A stretch of 25,075 nucleotides of DNA, taken from NCBI GenBank assembly GCA_036501535.1, contig DASYAE010000264.1:1-25075 (forward strand), read 5' to 3'. The notes under the pieces were generated by a model that saw only the letters and a list, made by a program, of their open reading frames with translations, made no database searches and had not been told where the DNA came from. The DNA is from DASYAE01 sp036501535 (GTDB lineage Bacteria; Actinomycetota; Actinomycetes; Streptomycetales; Catenulisporaceae). How positions within the stretch are numbered: the first letter of the stretch is position 1; each line of letters begins with the position of its first letter. The position numbers were made by a program, and so were the translations under genes. Shown here in pieces: positions 7,715 through 14,295 of this stretch.

Positions 7715-8821
7715 TCAGTACTGCTCGTCCTCCAGGTCCGCCACGCTGGGCAGCAGCGGCGCCAGGTCCGGCAGTTCGAGCAGCGACTTCAGGTTCATCC
7801 GCTCCAGGAAGTAGCCGGTGGTCCGGTAGAGCAGCGCACCGGTCTCGTGCTCGGTGCCGCTCTCCTCGACCAGGCCGCGGGCCAGCAGGGTCCGCATCAC
7901 GCCGTCGCAGTTGACCCCGCGGATCGCGGAGACCTTCGAGCGGCTGACCGGTTGACGATAGGCCACCACGGCCAGAGTCTCCAAAGCGGCCTGCGTGAGG
8001 CGGGCCTGCTGGCCGTCGCGCACGAACTTCTCGACCACCGGCGCGCACTCGGCCCGCGAGTAGATGCGCCACCCCGTGCCGCCGGAGTCGCCCACGCCGA
8101 CCTCGCGCAGCTCGAAGCCGCGGCCGCCGACGGTGTACTCCTCGGCCAGCTCGCGCAGCGTCTGCGCCACCTCGCTCTTGGGCCGCTCGACCACCTGCGC
8201 CAGCACCACGTCGGTGACCGGCTCGTCGACCACCATGAGGATCGCCTCGAGGCAGGCGCGCAGCGGCGGCATCGGGGTCAGGCCGCCCTCGGCCAGCTGC
8301 CAGGCCGGCTCCGGCTCGGCCGCGGCCCGGGCCCGGCGGGCCTCGGCCATCGAGGCGCCGAGCGCCGCCAGGCCGTCGACCACGTCGCCGCTCTGCGGCT
8401 CGACCTCGTCCAGCGGGACCTGCGTCGGGCCCGCCGCGCCCTGGTCGGCGGTCTCCTGGCCGGCGTAGTCCGGGGCGGCCGGAGGCGGCGTCAGATCCGT
8501 GCGCCCGCCCTGGTTCTGGGCCGGTACGAACGGCACTGGCAGCGCGGTCGGCCCGGGCGGGGGCGCGAGTGCTGCTGGAGCCTGCGCGGCCGTGCTGCGC
8601 TCTTCGGCGGGGCGGCGGGAGGCCTCCGCGCCGGGGTCCCACGCGGACTCGGGCACCATGTCCGGGTCCTGCGGCCCCTGCGCCTCGAACGCCGGCGCCT
8701 CCTCGTCCGGATAGTCCTCCGGCTCCGGCTCGATCCGCACACCGCGCGCCGCCCAGAACGCCGCGCCGGCCCCCGGCTGGGGCTCGGGCGGCGGGGCGCC
8801 CAAGGGCTGGGACTCACTCAT
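7715..8821 (-). CDS. scpB: Segregation and condensation protein B, with long N-terminal extension
   Basis: ScpB is the winged-helix (kite) subunit that binds ScpA and, with SMC, forms the bacterial condensin that compacts and separates chromosomes. The ScpB domain spans about 185-355 of 368 residues and includes LTQAALETLAVVAYRQPVSR and VMRTLLARGLVEESG. The first 180 residues are a Pro/Ala/Glu-rich, probably disordered extension; ScpB is usually about 190-250 residues, so the protein is unusually long. ATG 8821 overlaps the scpA stop by 8 bp and has a near-perfect AGGAGGAGT at 8828-8836, so the long form is probably really translated. The operon is parA-RHH-scpA-scpB-rluB. Confidence 0.93.
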   Translation of the reverse strand: MSESQPLGAPPPEPQPGAGAAFWAARGVRIEPEPEDYPDEEAPAFEAQGPQDPDMVPESAWDPGAEASRRPAEERSTAAQAPAALAPPPGPTALPVPFVPAQNQGGRTDLTPPPAAPDYAGQETADQGAAGPTQVPLDEVEPQSGDVVDGLAALGASMAEARRARAAAEPEPAWQLAEGGLTPMPPLRACLEAILMVVDEPVTDVVLAQVVERPKSEVAQTLRELAEEYTVGGRGFELREVGVGDSGGTGWRIYSRAECAPVVEKFVRDGQQARLTQAALETLAVVAYRQPVSRSKVSAIRGVNCDGVMRTLLARGLVEESGTEHETGALLYRTTGYFLERMNLKSLLELPDLAPLLPSVADLEDEQY

Positions 8822-9887
8822 CTGCGGACTCCTCCTGCGTGCGCTGGGCCGGGACGGCGCTCGGCTCCCGGGTGCCGTTCTCGGCCTCCGGCGTGCCCTC
8901 GAACTCCTCGAGCACGTCGATCTCGCCGGCGTCGGTGCCGGTCCACCGGACCGTCAGCTCGCCGAACGGGGCGACCTGGTCGAAGCCGACCGACCGGTCC
9001 CGGAACAGCTCGAGCAGAGCCAGGAACCGGGCCACCACGTGGAACGTGTCGGGGGCGTCGGCGACCAGCGTGCGGAACGTGGCCGTGCGCAGGACGCGCA
9101 GCTTCTCGGCGATGATGTTCGCCTGCTCGCGGATCGAGACCTGGATCTGGTGGATGTGCTCGATCGACACGGTCGGCGGCTTGCGCGGCGTCATCGCCCT
9201 GACCGCCAGCGCGGCGAACTGCTCCGGCGAGAGGCTGAGCAGCACCTCGGGCAGCAGCTGCTTGAACGCCGGCTCGAGCTCGACCGCGCGGGGGAAGCGC
9301 AGCGCGCCGTTGGCCCACCGCTCGGCGAGCTGCGCGGCGACCTGCTTGTAGGCCCGGTACTGCAGCAGCCGCGCGAACAGCAGGTCGCGCGCCTCCAGCA
9401 GGGCCAGGTCCTCCTCGTCCTCGACCTGCGCGGCGGGCAGCAGCCGGGCCGCCTTCAGGTCCAGCAGCGTCGCCGCGACCAGCAGGAACTCGCTGGCCTG
9501 ATCCAGGTCCCAGTCCGGGCCCTTGGCGTGGATGAAGGAGATGAACTCGTCGGTGACCTTGGACAGCGCCAGCGTGGTCACGTCCAGCTTGTGCTTGGCG
9601 ATCAGGTTCAGCAGCAGATCGAACGGGCCCTCGAATTCGTCGAGGTGCACCTCGAAGGCGCCCGGGCGGCCGCCGACCTTGGTCCCTGCGGTCCCGTGCA
9701 CCGCAGGCGGCGCCTCGGCCGCGTCTTGTGCCACGGGCTCTGGCGCTGCTGCCTCTGGCGTCGCCTCTTCGGGCGCTTCCGGCTGAGGCGCCGTCACATC
9801 CTCTGCCTGTGCGGGTTCCGGCGTGGACGGCGTCGACGAATCGGGTGCGGCAGTCTGCCCGCTGCGCTCCGCCTCGTCGTGCTCCAC
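8814..9887 (-). CDS. scpA: Segregation and condensation protein A (kleisin)
   Basis: ScpA is the kleisin that bridges the SMC heads and binds ScpB. The family motif FEVHLDEFEGPFDLLLNLIA begins near residue 78, followed by HKLDVTTLALSKVTDEFI and SEFLLVAATLLDLKAARLLP; the C-terminal winged helix lies near 270-330. The first 75 residues are Ala/Pro/Glu-rich and probably disordered, and a polar tail follows the domain, giving 357 residues against roughly 250-280 for compact homologues. The start is GTG 9887; no Shine-Dalgarno site is evident, but TAAAGT lies 8 nt upstream, so a leaderless message is possible. The stop overlaps scpB by 8 bp. A 149-bp gap separates it from the RHH gene. Confidence 0.93.
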   Translation of the reverse strand: MEHDEAERSGQTAAPDSSTPSTPEPAQAEDVTAPQPEAPEEATPEAAAPEPVAQDAAEAPPAVHGTAGTKVGGRPGAFEVHLDEFEGPFDLLLNLIAKHKLDVTTLALSKVTDEFISFIHAKGPDWDLDQASEFLLVAATLLDLKAARLLPAAQVEDEEDLALLEARDLLFARLLQYRAYKQVAAQLAERWANGALRFPRAVELEPAFKQLLPEVLLSLSPEQFAALAVRAMTPRKPPTVSIEHIHQIQVSIREQANIIAEKLRVLRTATFRTLVADAPDTFHVVARFLALLELFRDRSVGFDQVAPFGELTVRWTGTDAGEIDVLEEFEGTPEAENGTREPSAVPAQRTQEESADE

Positions 9888-10036
9888 AAGAGCAAACTTT
9901 ATTACGCCGCGCGGGCTGCGCTGAACCGGCGCGCTCGCGCGGGTGCGTGGATCAGCCCGCCGTTCCCGGTGACCGACGCGTTCACCGCGAGAGATAAATC
10001 AGATGACTAATATGCCGGGAGCGGCCGGCCGGGCCG
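9888..10036 (-). promoter_or_regulatory. Gap upstream of scpA with AT-rich patches; possible internal promoter
   Basis: This 149-bp gap holds no supported gene. It has two AT-rich patches unusual for this DNA: near 9890-9905, with a minus-strand TAAAGT 8 nt from the scpA GTG, and near 9990-10014. A short inverted repeat, CGGTGA (9967-9972) and TCACCG (9982-9987), lies between them. A -35-like TTCAGC lies 18 bp before TAAAGT but is weak. scpAB may therefore have its own promoter inside the operon. Confidence 0.35.
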
Positions 10037-10507
10037 TCAGTGCGAGCGCAGCGCGCGCACGAGCAGCGATTCGTCCCCGTGCTCGTCGAAGTCGGCGAGC
10101 ACCAGGTCGATCGCCTCCCGCACGATCCGCCCGCGGTCCACCGCCAGGGCGTGCTGCGCGCGCAGCGCGATCCGGGCCTGCTCGAGGCCCAGCAGCTCCT
10201 CCGGCGAGACGTAGACCGTGATCTTCTCATCGTGCCGCTCGCGTCCGCTGGCGCGCCGCGAGGCGGCGCCGCGCTGCGGCCGCGGGGGAGCGATCGCCTC
10301 TTCGCGGTCGGCGGCGGCGTGGCCGGCCTCTTCGGCCGGCTCGGCCTCCTCCTCCACTTCCACCGGGTCCGGCACGGCGCGCAGCCGGTCCGCGCGCGGC
10401 GCGCGCGCCGCGCTGCCCATGGTCGACAGCGGCTGGCTGCTTATGCCGCCCGAGCCGTTGGTGCGGAACAGCTCGTCCGCCGCCGGCATCCTCACTCTGC
10501 GGGGCAC
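10037..10507 (-). CDS. Ribbon-helix-helix-like protein encoded between parA and scpA
   Basis: This 156-residue protein has a disordered, charged N-terminal half (acidic run VEVEEEAEPAEEAG near 49-62, then an Arg-rich stretch) and a C-terminal segment, about 94-140. That segment reads as a beta strand and two helices: KITVYVSPEELLGLEQARI, then VDRGRIVREAIDLVLADF. This pattern fits a ribbon-helix-helix (MetJ/Arc/CopG) DNA-binding fold. GTG 10507 overlaps the 3' end of parA by 16 bp and has GGGAGG about 10 nt upstream; GTG 10495, overlapping the parA stop as GTGA, is an alternative. A disordered N-tail plus C-terminal RHH is the layout of ParG-type partners of plasmid ParA ATPases. A ParA partner role is inferred; the fold is assigned by eye. 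Confidence 0.75.
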   Translation of the reverse strand: MPRRVRMPAADELFRTNGSGGISSQPLSTMGSAARAPRADRLRAVPDPVEVEEEAEPAEEAGHAAADREEAIAPPRPQRGAASRRASGRERHDEKITVYVSPEELLGLEQARIALRAQHALAVDRGRIVREAIDLVLADFDEHGDESLLVRALRSH

Positions 10508-11691
10508 CTAGCCAGCACCTCCCTGGCAAGCTGGCGGTAGGCGGCCGCGCCGACCGAGCTCGACGCGTACGACGTGATGGGCTCGCCGGCCACGGTCGTC
10601 TCCGGGAACCTGACGGTCCGTCCGATCACCGTGTGGAAGACCTGCTCGCCGAAGGCCTGGACCACCCGGGCGAGCACCTCGCGGCTGTGCACCGTGCGGG
10701 CGTCGTACATGGTGGCCAGGATGCCGTCGAGCTCCAGGCTCGGGTTGAGCCGCTCGCGCACCTTCTCGATCGTCTCGGTCAGCAGCGCCACCCCGCGCAG
10801 CGCGAAGAACTCGCACTCCAGCGGGACGATCACGCTGTGCGCCGCGGTGAGCGCGTTCACCGTGAGCAGGCCCAGCGAGGGCTGGCAGTCGATGATGACG
10901 TAGTCGTAGTCGGACAGCGCCGGCTTCAGCGCCCGGGCCAGCGAGGACTCCCGGGCCACCTCGGTGACCAGCTGCACCTCCGCGGCGGACAGGTCGATGT
11001 TGCTCGGCAGCAGGTCCATGCCGGGGGTCACGGTCTTGAGCAGGATGTCGTCGATGGAGACCCCCCGCTCCATCAGCAGGTTGTAGACCGTGCGCTCCAG
11101 CTCCATCGGGTTGACCCCGAGGCCCACGGACAGCGCGCCCTGCGGGTCGAAGTCGACCAGCAGCACCTTGCGGCCGTACTCGGCCAGCGCCGCGCCGAGG
11201 TTGATGGTCGAGGTGGTCTTGCCGACGCCGCCCTTCTGGTTGCACATGGCGATGATCTTCGCCGGCCCGTGCTCCATCGCCGGGCGCGGCGCGGGGAACC
11301 GCGGCATCGGGCGCCCGGTCGGGCCGACCCGCTCGCGCCGCTGGGTGGCCGGGTCCGGCGCCAGCGTGGCCGCGTATTCGGGGTCGGGCTCTATCTCGGC
11401 GTCCGGGTCGAAGCCGTCCTCGTAGCGCAGCTCGTCGTCGATGCCGTACGGGTCGTCGATCTCGACGTCGCCGACCCACGGCGTCTGCGCCGTCCTCGCC
11501 TCGGCGCCCAGCGGCGCCGGCGCGGTGGCGTCGACCTCGACGGTGAACGTCGCCACCGCGGGTTTGGTGTCGGTGCCGTACGTCCCCGGCGCCTCGTGCT
11601 CGGCGCTGTGCGGACCGCTGGTCAATGTTCCTCCTCGACCGCTCCTCCCGGTGAGCGGCTGCGCCTGCGGTTCGGCGTATGCGAATTCGCT
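10492..11691 (-). CDS. parA: ParA/Soj-family partition ATPase
   Basis: ParA ATPases bind DNA non-specifically as ATP dimers and drive segregation or positioning of DNA or protein cargo. The domain starts near residue 144 with IIAMCNQKGGVGKTTSTI, a deviant Walker A whose signature Lys is K153 and P-loop Lys is K158. VLLVDFDPQGALSVGLG (Walker A'), YDYVIIDCQPSLG (Walker B) and the usual C-terminal PETTVAGEPITSYASSS follow. The first 140 residues are an acidic, low-complexity linker. GTG 11691 was chosen because AGGGAG lies 8 nt upstream; in-frame TTG 11829 and ATG 11715 are less supported. No parB is adjacent; the next gene encodes an RHH protein, then scpAB. Rv1708 is the M. tuberculosis counterpart by position. 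This gene is distinct from the oriC-proximal parA of actinobacteria. Confidence 0.9.
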   Translation of the reverse strand, partial: SEFAYAEPQAQPLTGRSGRGGTLTSGPHSAEHEAPGTYGTDTKPAVATFTVEVDATAPAPLGAEARTAQTPWVGDVEIDDPYGIDDELRYEDGFDPDAEIEPDPEYAATLAPDPATQRRERVGPTGRPMPRFPAPRPAMEHGPAKIIAMCNQKGGVGKTTSTINLGAALAEYGRKVLLVDFDPQGALSVGLGVNPMELERTVYNLLMERGVSIDDILLKTVTPGMDLLPSNIDLSAAEVQLVTEVARESSLARALKPALSDYDYVIIDCQPSLGLLTVNALTAAHSVIVPLECEFFALRGVALLTETIEKVRERLNPSLELDGILATMYDARTVHSREVLARVVQAFGEQVFHTVIGRTVRFPETTVAGEPITSYASSSVGAAAYRQLAREVLARCPAE

Positions 11692-11809
11692 CACCTGCCG
11701 GTCTCCCTTTTCCATCCGTGCTCGGGGCGAGGCCCCCCAATCCCGTCGGCCCCGGCGGCCCGCGCCCCCGCCGGGCTTGCGGCGAGGCGTGCGGTCCACG
11801 GCGGGCATT

Positions 11810-11821
11810 GTCCCGCGGGAC
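11810..11821. promoter_or_regulatory. Perfect 12-bp palindrome in the parA leader
   Basis: GTCCCGCGGGAC is perfectly self-complementary and lies just downstream of the predicted parA transcription start, 119 bp before the chosen GTG. It could be an operator or a short leader hairpin. It does not match the parS consensus (core TTTCACGTGAAA). Confidence 0.35.
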
Positions 11822-11834
11822 GGCCTCAATTGTC

Positions 11835-11863
11835 GACCTATGTATTCATCGCTCTGACGTCAA
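11835..11863 (-). promoter_or_regulatory. Candidate promoter for the parA operon
   Basis: On the minus strand TTGACG (11858-11863) is followed after exactly 17 bp by TAGGTC (11835-11840), a fair match to the actinobacterial housekeeping pattern TTGACN-N16-18-TANNNT, although the -10 lacks its final T. The start point would be near 11828, giving a leader of about 137 nt to GTG 11691. Confidence 0.45.
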
Positions 11864-12034
11864 AGTGGCAGTGCGACTCTAGGCTTCGTCGTCCAATTAC
11901 AGCAAGGCGAGGTCGCTCCTCTGGCGCAACGCGCGGGAGGACACGTAATTTCGTCGACATATCATCATCACGAGCCGGTTCAAGCGCCCCGTGATGCACG
12001 CAGCGGCATAGGGCGACGCCGTTCTGACACCGCG

Positions 12035-12060
12035 GAGTATTACTCACCGTCAGCTGACGG
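12035..12060. promoter_or_regulatory. Adjacent palindromes GAGTATTACTC and CCGTCAGCTGACGG
   Basis: GAGTATTACTC (12035-12045; 5-bp arms, one central base) is followed one base later by the perfect 14-bp palindrome CCGTCAGCTGACGG (12047-12060). They lie 50-75 bp before the padR operator, in a divergent promoter region. They look like regulator binding sites, but the factor is unknown. Confidence 0.4.
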
Positions 12061-12108
12061 ATCGTTCGCGCCCGCGCCGATCGTCCCGGGCAGTGGTCTG
12101 CGGCGCCA

Positions 12109-12142
12109 CTATGGCAATCTGCTATAGTGCGGATTGCCATAG
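12109..12142. promoter_or_regulatory. padR operator: perfect 11-bp inverted repeat around the -10 element
   Basis: CTATGGCAATC (12109-12119) and GATTGCCATAG (12132-12142) are exact reverse complements separated by 12 bp. The spacer holds TATAGT (12123-12128), one mismatch from TATAAT and well placed to start padR transcription near 12135. A repressor bound here would block RNA polymerase. Autoregulation by PadR, common in that family, is the simplest reading. No clear -35 hexamer is visible. Confidence 0.75.
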
Positions 12143-12159
12143 CTGGATGGGAGTGGGTG

Positions 12160-12786
12160 ATGGCGCGCTGGGATCTCGTGGGCACCACGGTGCTCGCGCT
12201 GCTCACACAACGCCCCCGGCATCCGTATGACATGCACCGCTTCGTCCTCGACACGCACAAGGACTACATCGTCGGGCTGCCGCGCAGCCTGTACCACGCG
12301 ATCGACCGGCTCGAGCGCGACGGCATGATCGAGCCGGCGGAGACGAGCCGCGAAGGCCGCGGGCCGGAGCGGACCATCTACCGGATCACCGCCGAGGGGC
12401 GCGAGGAGCTGGCCCATCGGGTGCGCAGGATGCTCGAGCACCCCGACTCGGACAGCGCCGTCATGTACGCAGGACTCTCAATCGTCGCCGCGCTTCCGGT
12501 GTCTGAAGCCGAGCGTTCGCTTCAGGCCCGCGCCGCGCGCGTGGAAGGGGTGATCGCGACCCTCGACGCGGTCCTGGCCGGGCTGGACCTGCCGCGCGTG
12601 CTGCTGTTGGAGGCCGACTACGCCAGAGCACTGCGGGCCGCGGAGCTGGCTTGGCTGCGCTCGGCCCTGGCCGACCTCCGCTCCGGCGCGCTGGCCTGGC
12701 CGGATCCGAAGATGCCCAGCGGCGAACACGCCGAGAACGACACCGACGCGCACCCGGAGCCCGGAGGGACTGTGACCGGAGAATGA
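12160..12786 (+). CDS. PadR-family transcriptional regulator
   Basis: This 208-residue protein has the PadR winged helix at about 4-90: LVGTTVLALLTQRPRHPYDM, LPRSLYHAIDRLERDGMIEP and the wing GPERTIYRITAEGREEL. A helical C-terminal dimerisation domain (about 95-185) and a disordered acidic tail follow. PadR proteins repress neighbouring genes and release DNA on binding a small molecule. ATG 12160 has GGGAG 6 nt upstream; an in-frame GTG at 12127 is rejected because it lies inside the -10 element. The gene overlaps the following small gene by ATGA. It is the only plus-strand unit in the pyrG-rluB block, between ald and parA, and looks inserted there. The ligand is unknown. Confidence 0.9.
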   Translation: MARWDLVGTTVLALLTQRPRHPYDMHRFVLDTHKDYIVGLPRSLYHAIDRLERDGMIEPAETSREGRGPERTIYRITAEGREELAHRVRRMLEHPDSDSAVMYAGLSIVAALPVSEAERSLQARAARVEGVIATLDAVLAGLDLPRVLLLEADYARALRAAELAWLRSALADLRSGALAWPDPKMPSGEHAENDTDAHPEPGGTVTGE

Positions 12787-13139
12787 TCAGAGCACGCGCC
12801 TTCGTGAAGCGGGGCGTGCCGCTGGCGGAGGCGAGCGGGCTCGTGCCGCTGCCGCCCGACGAGGTGCGCCGCATGCTCGCGGCCCGCCTGGACGGCGCCC
12901 GGCTGGAGCAGCACGGTGAGACCGCCGTCCTCGCGGTCCAGGGCGGCTGGTGGTACCGGGGCGAGTACAGCATGACCGCCCGCGGCGAGGGCACCGAGGT
13001 TACCTATCGCGTCTTCAACGTTGCCGAGCACGCCCGTTGGGTCGTGCCGCTGGTCAACCACCGCTTCGTCGGATTCGCAGAGGCCTGTCGCGGCGGGCTC
13101 GCGCGGCTTCTGGCGGCCGTCAGCGAAGAGCCCCGGTGA
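12783..13139 (+). CDS. Unrecognised 118-residue protein, translationally coupled to padR; possibly SRPBCC-like
   Basis: I do not recognise this protein with confidence. It is 118 residues long, soluble, with no signal peptide or membrane segment. Predicted strands rich in aromatic residues (AVQGGWWYRGEYSMTARG, then TEVTYRVFNVAE) are followed by a long C-terminal helix (FVGFAEACRGGLARLLAAV). This alternation recalls a small SRPBCC/polyketide-cyclase-like ligand pocket, but that is a guess from shape. ATG 12783 overlaps the padR stop as ATGA, so the two are almost certainly co-translated and co-regulated from the padR operator. It may bind or modify the PadR ligand (inference). It ends 40 bp before the convergent ald stop. 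Confidence 0.65.
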   Translation: MIRARAFVKRGVPLAEASGLVPLPPDEVRRMLAARLDGARLEQHGETAVLAVQGGWWYRGEYSMTARGEGTEVTYRVFNVAEHARWVVPLVNHRFVGFAEACRGGLARLLAAVSEEPR

Positions 13140-13179
13140 CGGCGTAGATCGCGCCACTGGGGCTTCCGCTTCCGCATGC

Positions 13180-14295
13180 CTACGCGAGGACTTCCTCGAG
13201 CTTGAGCGACGGCAGTCCGTGCGCCTCGCCGACCGGGGCGTAGGTCAGCTCGCCTGCGTGCGTGTTCAGGCCGAGGGCGAGCGCGCGGTCCGCGCGGCAG
13301 GCCTCACGCCAGCCCCTGTTAGCCAGCTCGACCGCGTAGGGCAGCGTCACGTTCGTCAGCGCGTTCGTCGAGGTGTTGGCCACCGCGCCCGGCATGTTCG
13401 CCACGCAGTAGAACACCGACTCGTGCACCTTGAACGTCGGCTCGGCGTGCGTGGTCGGGCGCGAGTCCTCGAAGCAGCCGCCCTGGTCGATCGCGATGTC
13501 CACCAGCACCGAGCCCGGCCGCATCCGGGACACCGTCTCGTTGGTCACCAGCTTCGGCGCGCGGGCGCCCGGGATCAGCACCGCGCCGACCACCAGGTCG
13601 GCGTCCAGCACCGCGCGTTCCAGCGCGAACGCGTTCGAGGCCAGGGTCTTGATCTGGTTGCCGAACACCTTCTCCGCGTCGCGCAGCTTGGCGATGTCCC
13701 GGTCCAGCAGGGTCACCTCGAAGCCCATGCCGGCCGCGATGGTGGTGGCGTGCCAGCCGGACACCCCGGCGCCGATCACCACGGCCTTGGCCGGCGCGAC
13801 GCCCGGCACCCCGCCCGGCAGCACCCCGCGCCCGCCCGAGAAGCGCATCAGGTTGTACGCGCCGACCTGCGGGGCCAGCCGGCCGGCCACCTCGGACATC
13901 GGGGCCAGCAGCGGCAGCGAGCCGTTCGGCAGCTGCACCGTCTCGTAGGCGATCGCGGTCACCCGCCGCTCCAGCAGCGCGTCGGTGCACTCGCGCGAGG
14001 CGGCCAGGTGCAGGTAGGTGAACAGGGTCTGGCCCGGCCGCATCCGGTGGTATTCGCTCGCGATCGGCTCCTTGACCTTCAGGATCAGCTCGCCGGCCGC
14101 CCACACCTCGTCCGCGGTGCCGATGATCTTCGCCCCGGCCGCGGCGAACTCGGCGTCCGGAAGGGAGGAGCCGACCCCGGCCTGCGTCTCGACGAGCACG
14201 TCATGGCCCGCGCTCACCAGTTCGTGCACCCCGGCCGGCGTGATCGCGACGCGGTATTCGTTGTTCTTGACTTCGCGGGGGATACCGACTTTCAC
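13180..14295 (-). CDS. ald: Alanine dehydrogenase
   Basis: Ald reversibly converts L-alanine, NAD+ and water to pyruvate, ammonia and NADH, linking nitrogen and carbon metabolism. The 371-residue length and KVGIPREVKNNEYRVAITP start are typical of the family. Catalytic residues align with the M. tuberculosis enzyme: K75 in LKVKEP and H96 in FTYLHLAASRE. The Rossmann domain carries KAVVIGAGVSGWHATTIA. GTG 14295 has AAGGA 8 nt upstream, so the longer open frame to 14466 is rejected. ald is separated from the upstream Nudix gene by a strong terminator and so should have its own promoter within 14296-14545; I could not identify it. It lies between the Nudix/pyrG pair and the padR cassette. Confidence 0.96.
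   Translation of the reverse strand: MKVGIPREVKNNEYRVAITPAGVHELVSAGHDVLVETQAGVGSSLPDAEFAAAGAKIIGTADEVWAAGELILKVKEPIASEYHRMRPGQTLFTYLHLAASRECTDALLERRVTAIAYETVQLPNGSLPLLAPMSEVAGRLAPQVGAYNLMRFSGGRGVLPGGVPGVAPAKAVVIGAGVSGWHATTIAAGMGFEVTLLDRDIAKLRDAEKVFGNQIKTLASNAFALERAVLDADLVVGAVLIPGARAPKLVTNETVSRMRPGSVLVDIAIDQGGCFEDSRPTTHAEPTFKVHESVFYCVANMPGAVANTSTNALTNVTLPYAVELANRGWREACRADRALALGLNTHAGELTYAPVGEAHGLPSLKLEEVLA

Larger units (their letters stand above)
11692..12159. other. Divergent regulatory region between parA and padR, no gene
   Basis: This 468-bp stretch is the largest gene-free region of the window. It contains the candidate parA promoter, the GTCCCGCGGGAC palindrome, AT-rich patches near 11875-11900 and 11944-11972, adjacent palindromes at 12035-12060, and the padR operator/promoter. 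Open frames crossing it are arginine-rich shadows. No tRNA or small RNA was recognised. Confidence 0.6.

Noticed and set aside
11810..11821. GTCCCGCGGGAC as a parS site
   Set aside because: It lacks the TTTCACGTGAAA core of actinobacterial parS.
10632..11994. 453-residue plus-strand open frame antisense to parA
   Set aside because: Composition is His/Gln/Arg-rich with no domain, and it runs through the divergent regulatory region.
12127..12159. Earlier GTG start for padR at 12127
   Set aside because: It overlaps the TATAGT hexamer inside the operator, upstream of the likely transcription start; ATG 12160 has GGGAG at good spacing.
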